Shown piece by piece: positions 63,451-64,000 of a DNA stretch of 64,000 nt. The position numbers and the translations under genes are program-made. Source of the stretch: Tridacna crocea (lineage: Eukaryota; Mollusca; Bivalvia; Cardiida; Cardiidae); the NCBI GenBank assembly GCA_943736015.1, contig OX031059.1:51161159-51225158 (forward strand). The letters run 5' to 3'. The notes below the pieces were generated by a model. That model searched no databases. It was not told the origin of the DNA and saw only the letters and a program-made list of their open reading frames with translations. The first letter of the stretch is position 1, and each line of letters begins with the position of its first letter.

Positions 63451-64000
63451 TAACTCATTACCAAACGACAATATTTTAGGCTGGTCCAAATTGAAAGCAT
63501 TTGCAGACGACAAAATAAAAGTGACTGAAAATTTGAAATTTGTTTTGTGAAGTGTAGAAAACATTGTGGGATAAGGAGAAAATGCTGGTTACCAGCATTT
63601 TCTCCTTTTCCCACAATGTTTTCTAAAGGCTTCTTTCTCAGGGGCGTCAAAAGTAGGGATTGTGTAGTAATGGGTTAAAACCTATTACCAGACAAAGATA
63701 TTTTGAATTTTTCAAATTCAAAGTTATTTGCAGACCAAACGATGTGATCTATGAAAGGATAGAAAACTTTGTGAGAAATTGAGAAAATGCAGTAGAACAG
63801 CATTACTGGTAGCTCTTTTGCCACATTTTTTTTTCACAGGCCTGGCTCCTTCCTCAGGATTGTTAAAACACAGGATTATTTTGTACAAAACCAACATCAA
63901 AATGGTCAAAACACCCTTTTCCTCTTTGTCAAAATATTTTCATTAACCTATTGATGGCATAAGAATCCACATAAAAAAAATGAAAATGATCAAGGCGTGC
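63451..64000. repeat. Family A copies in the 3' flank
   Basis: A full copy at 63451-63678 starts TTAACTCATTACCAAACGAC and ends GTGTAGTAATGGGTTAA. A degraded copy lies at 63680-63870. The last 130 bp are unassigned. Confidence 0.7.

Overview
The window looks like nuclear DNA of an invertebrate animal, most likely a bivalve mollusc. The reasons are AT-rich sequence, coding pieces separated by kilobase introns with GT..AG borders, dozens of short palindromic MITEs, tRNA-derived SINEs, and tandem arrays beginning with GTCCGTCCGTCC-type leaders that are familiar from clam and other bivalve genomes. The species assignment is inference; no rRNA or mitochondrial marker is present.

One gene on the + strand runs through most of the window. 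I reconstruct 17 exons (7392 to 62706). All 16 joins keep the reading frame, and the exon lengths sum to 5214 nt, or 1737 codons plus a stop. In order the protein carries: a CABIT domain (THEMIS/GAREM type; exons 1-2) ending in a PPLPPK motif; a Ser/Asn-rich linker with a VVYATV tyrosine motif and a lone CxxC (exons 3-5); a helical stretch (exon 6); a dynamin-like GTPase domain with G1 GDVSAGKST, G3 DTPG and G4 TNKFD (exons 6-12), interrupted between G2 and G3 by an acidic insert containing a 13-residue tandem repeat (exons 8-9); a long helical stalk and a hydrophobic membrane-type segment (exon 13); and a complete protein kinase domain (exons 13-17: VAVK, HRDLKPSN, DFG, APE). I know of no described protein joining CABIT, dynamin-like GTPase and kinase. 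It reads as a membrane-associated GTPase-kinase with an adaptor front end, plausibly in immune or growth-factor signalling. The function is inference.

Everything else is upstream flank (1 to about 7.3 kb), introns, or 3' flank, and is dominated by repeats. Family A (about 230 bp, dozens of copies) has ends TTAA+CYYTTTACC and a central perfect hairpin around ACATTGTGGGAAAAGGAGAAAATGCTGG. Family B has the same ends with a different hairpin. Both look like piggyBac-type MITEs. Family C is about 550 bp with AAAGGTGG/CCACCTTT ends, and two of its copies carry TA-flanked nested insertions. There are also SINEs, palindromic elements built on GATCAGACTGCACA, and three long arrays of 140-165 bp units. 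A miniature LTR element at 31.2-31.7 kb carries a tRNA-like gene inside each LTR.

Points that stand out most: the tri-modular protein; an in-frame 12-bp duplication at both edges of the 11.9-kb intron 5; MITE edges lying within about 50 bp of roughly half of the splice donors; the tRNA-bearing TRIM; and two large arrays that share nearly identical borders but have unrelated cores.
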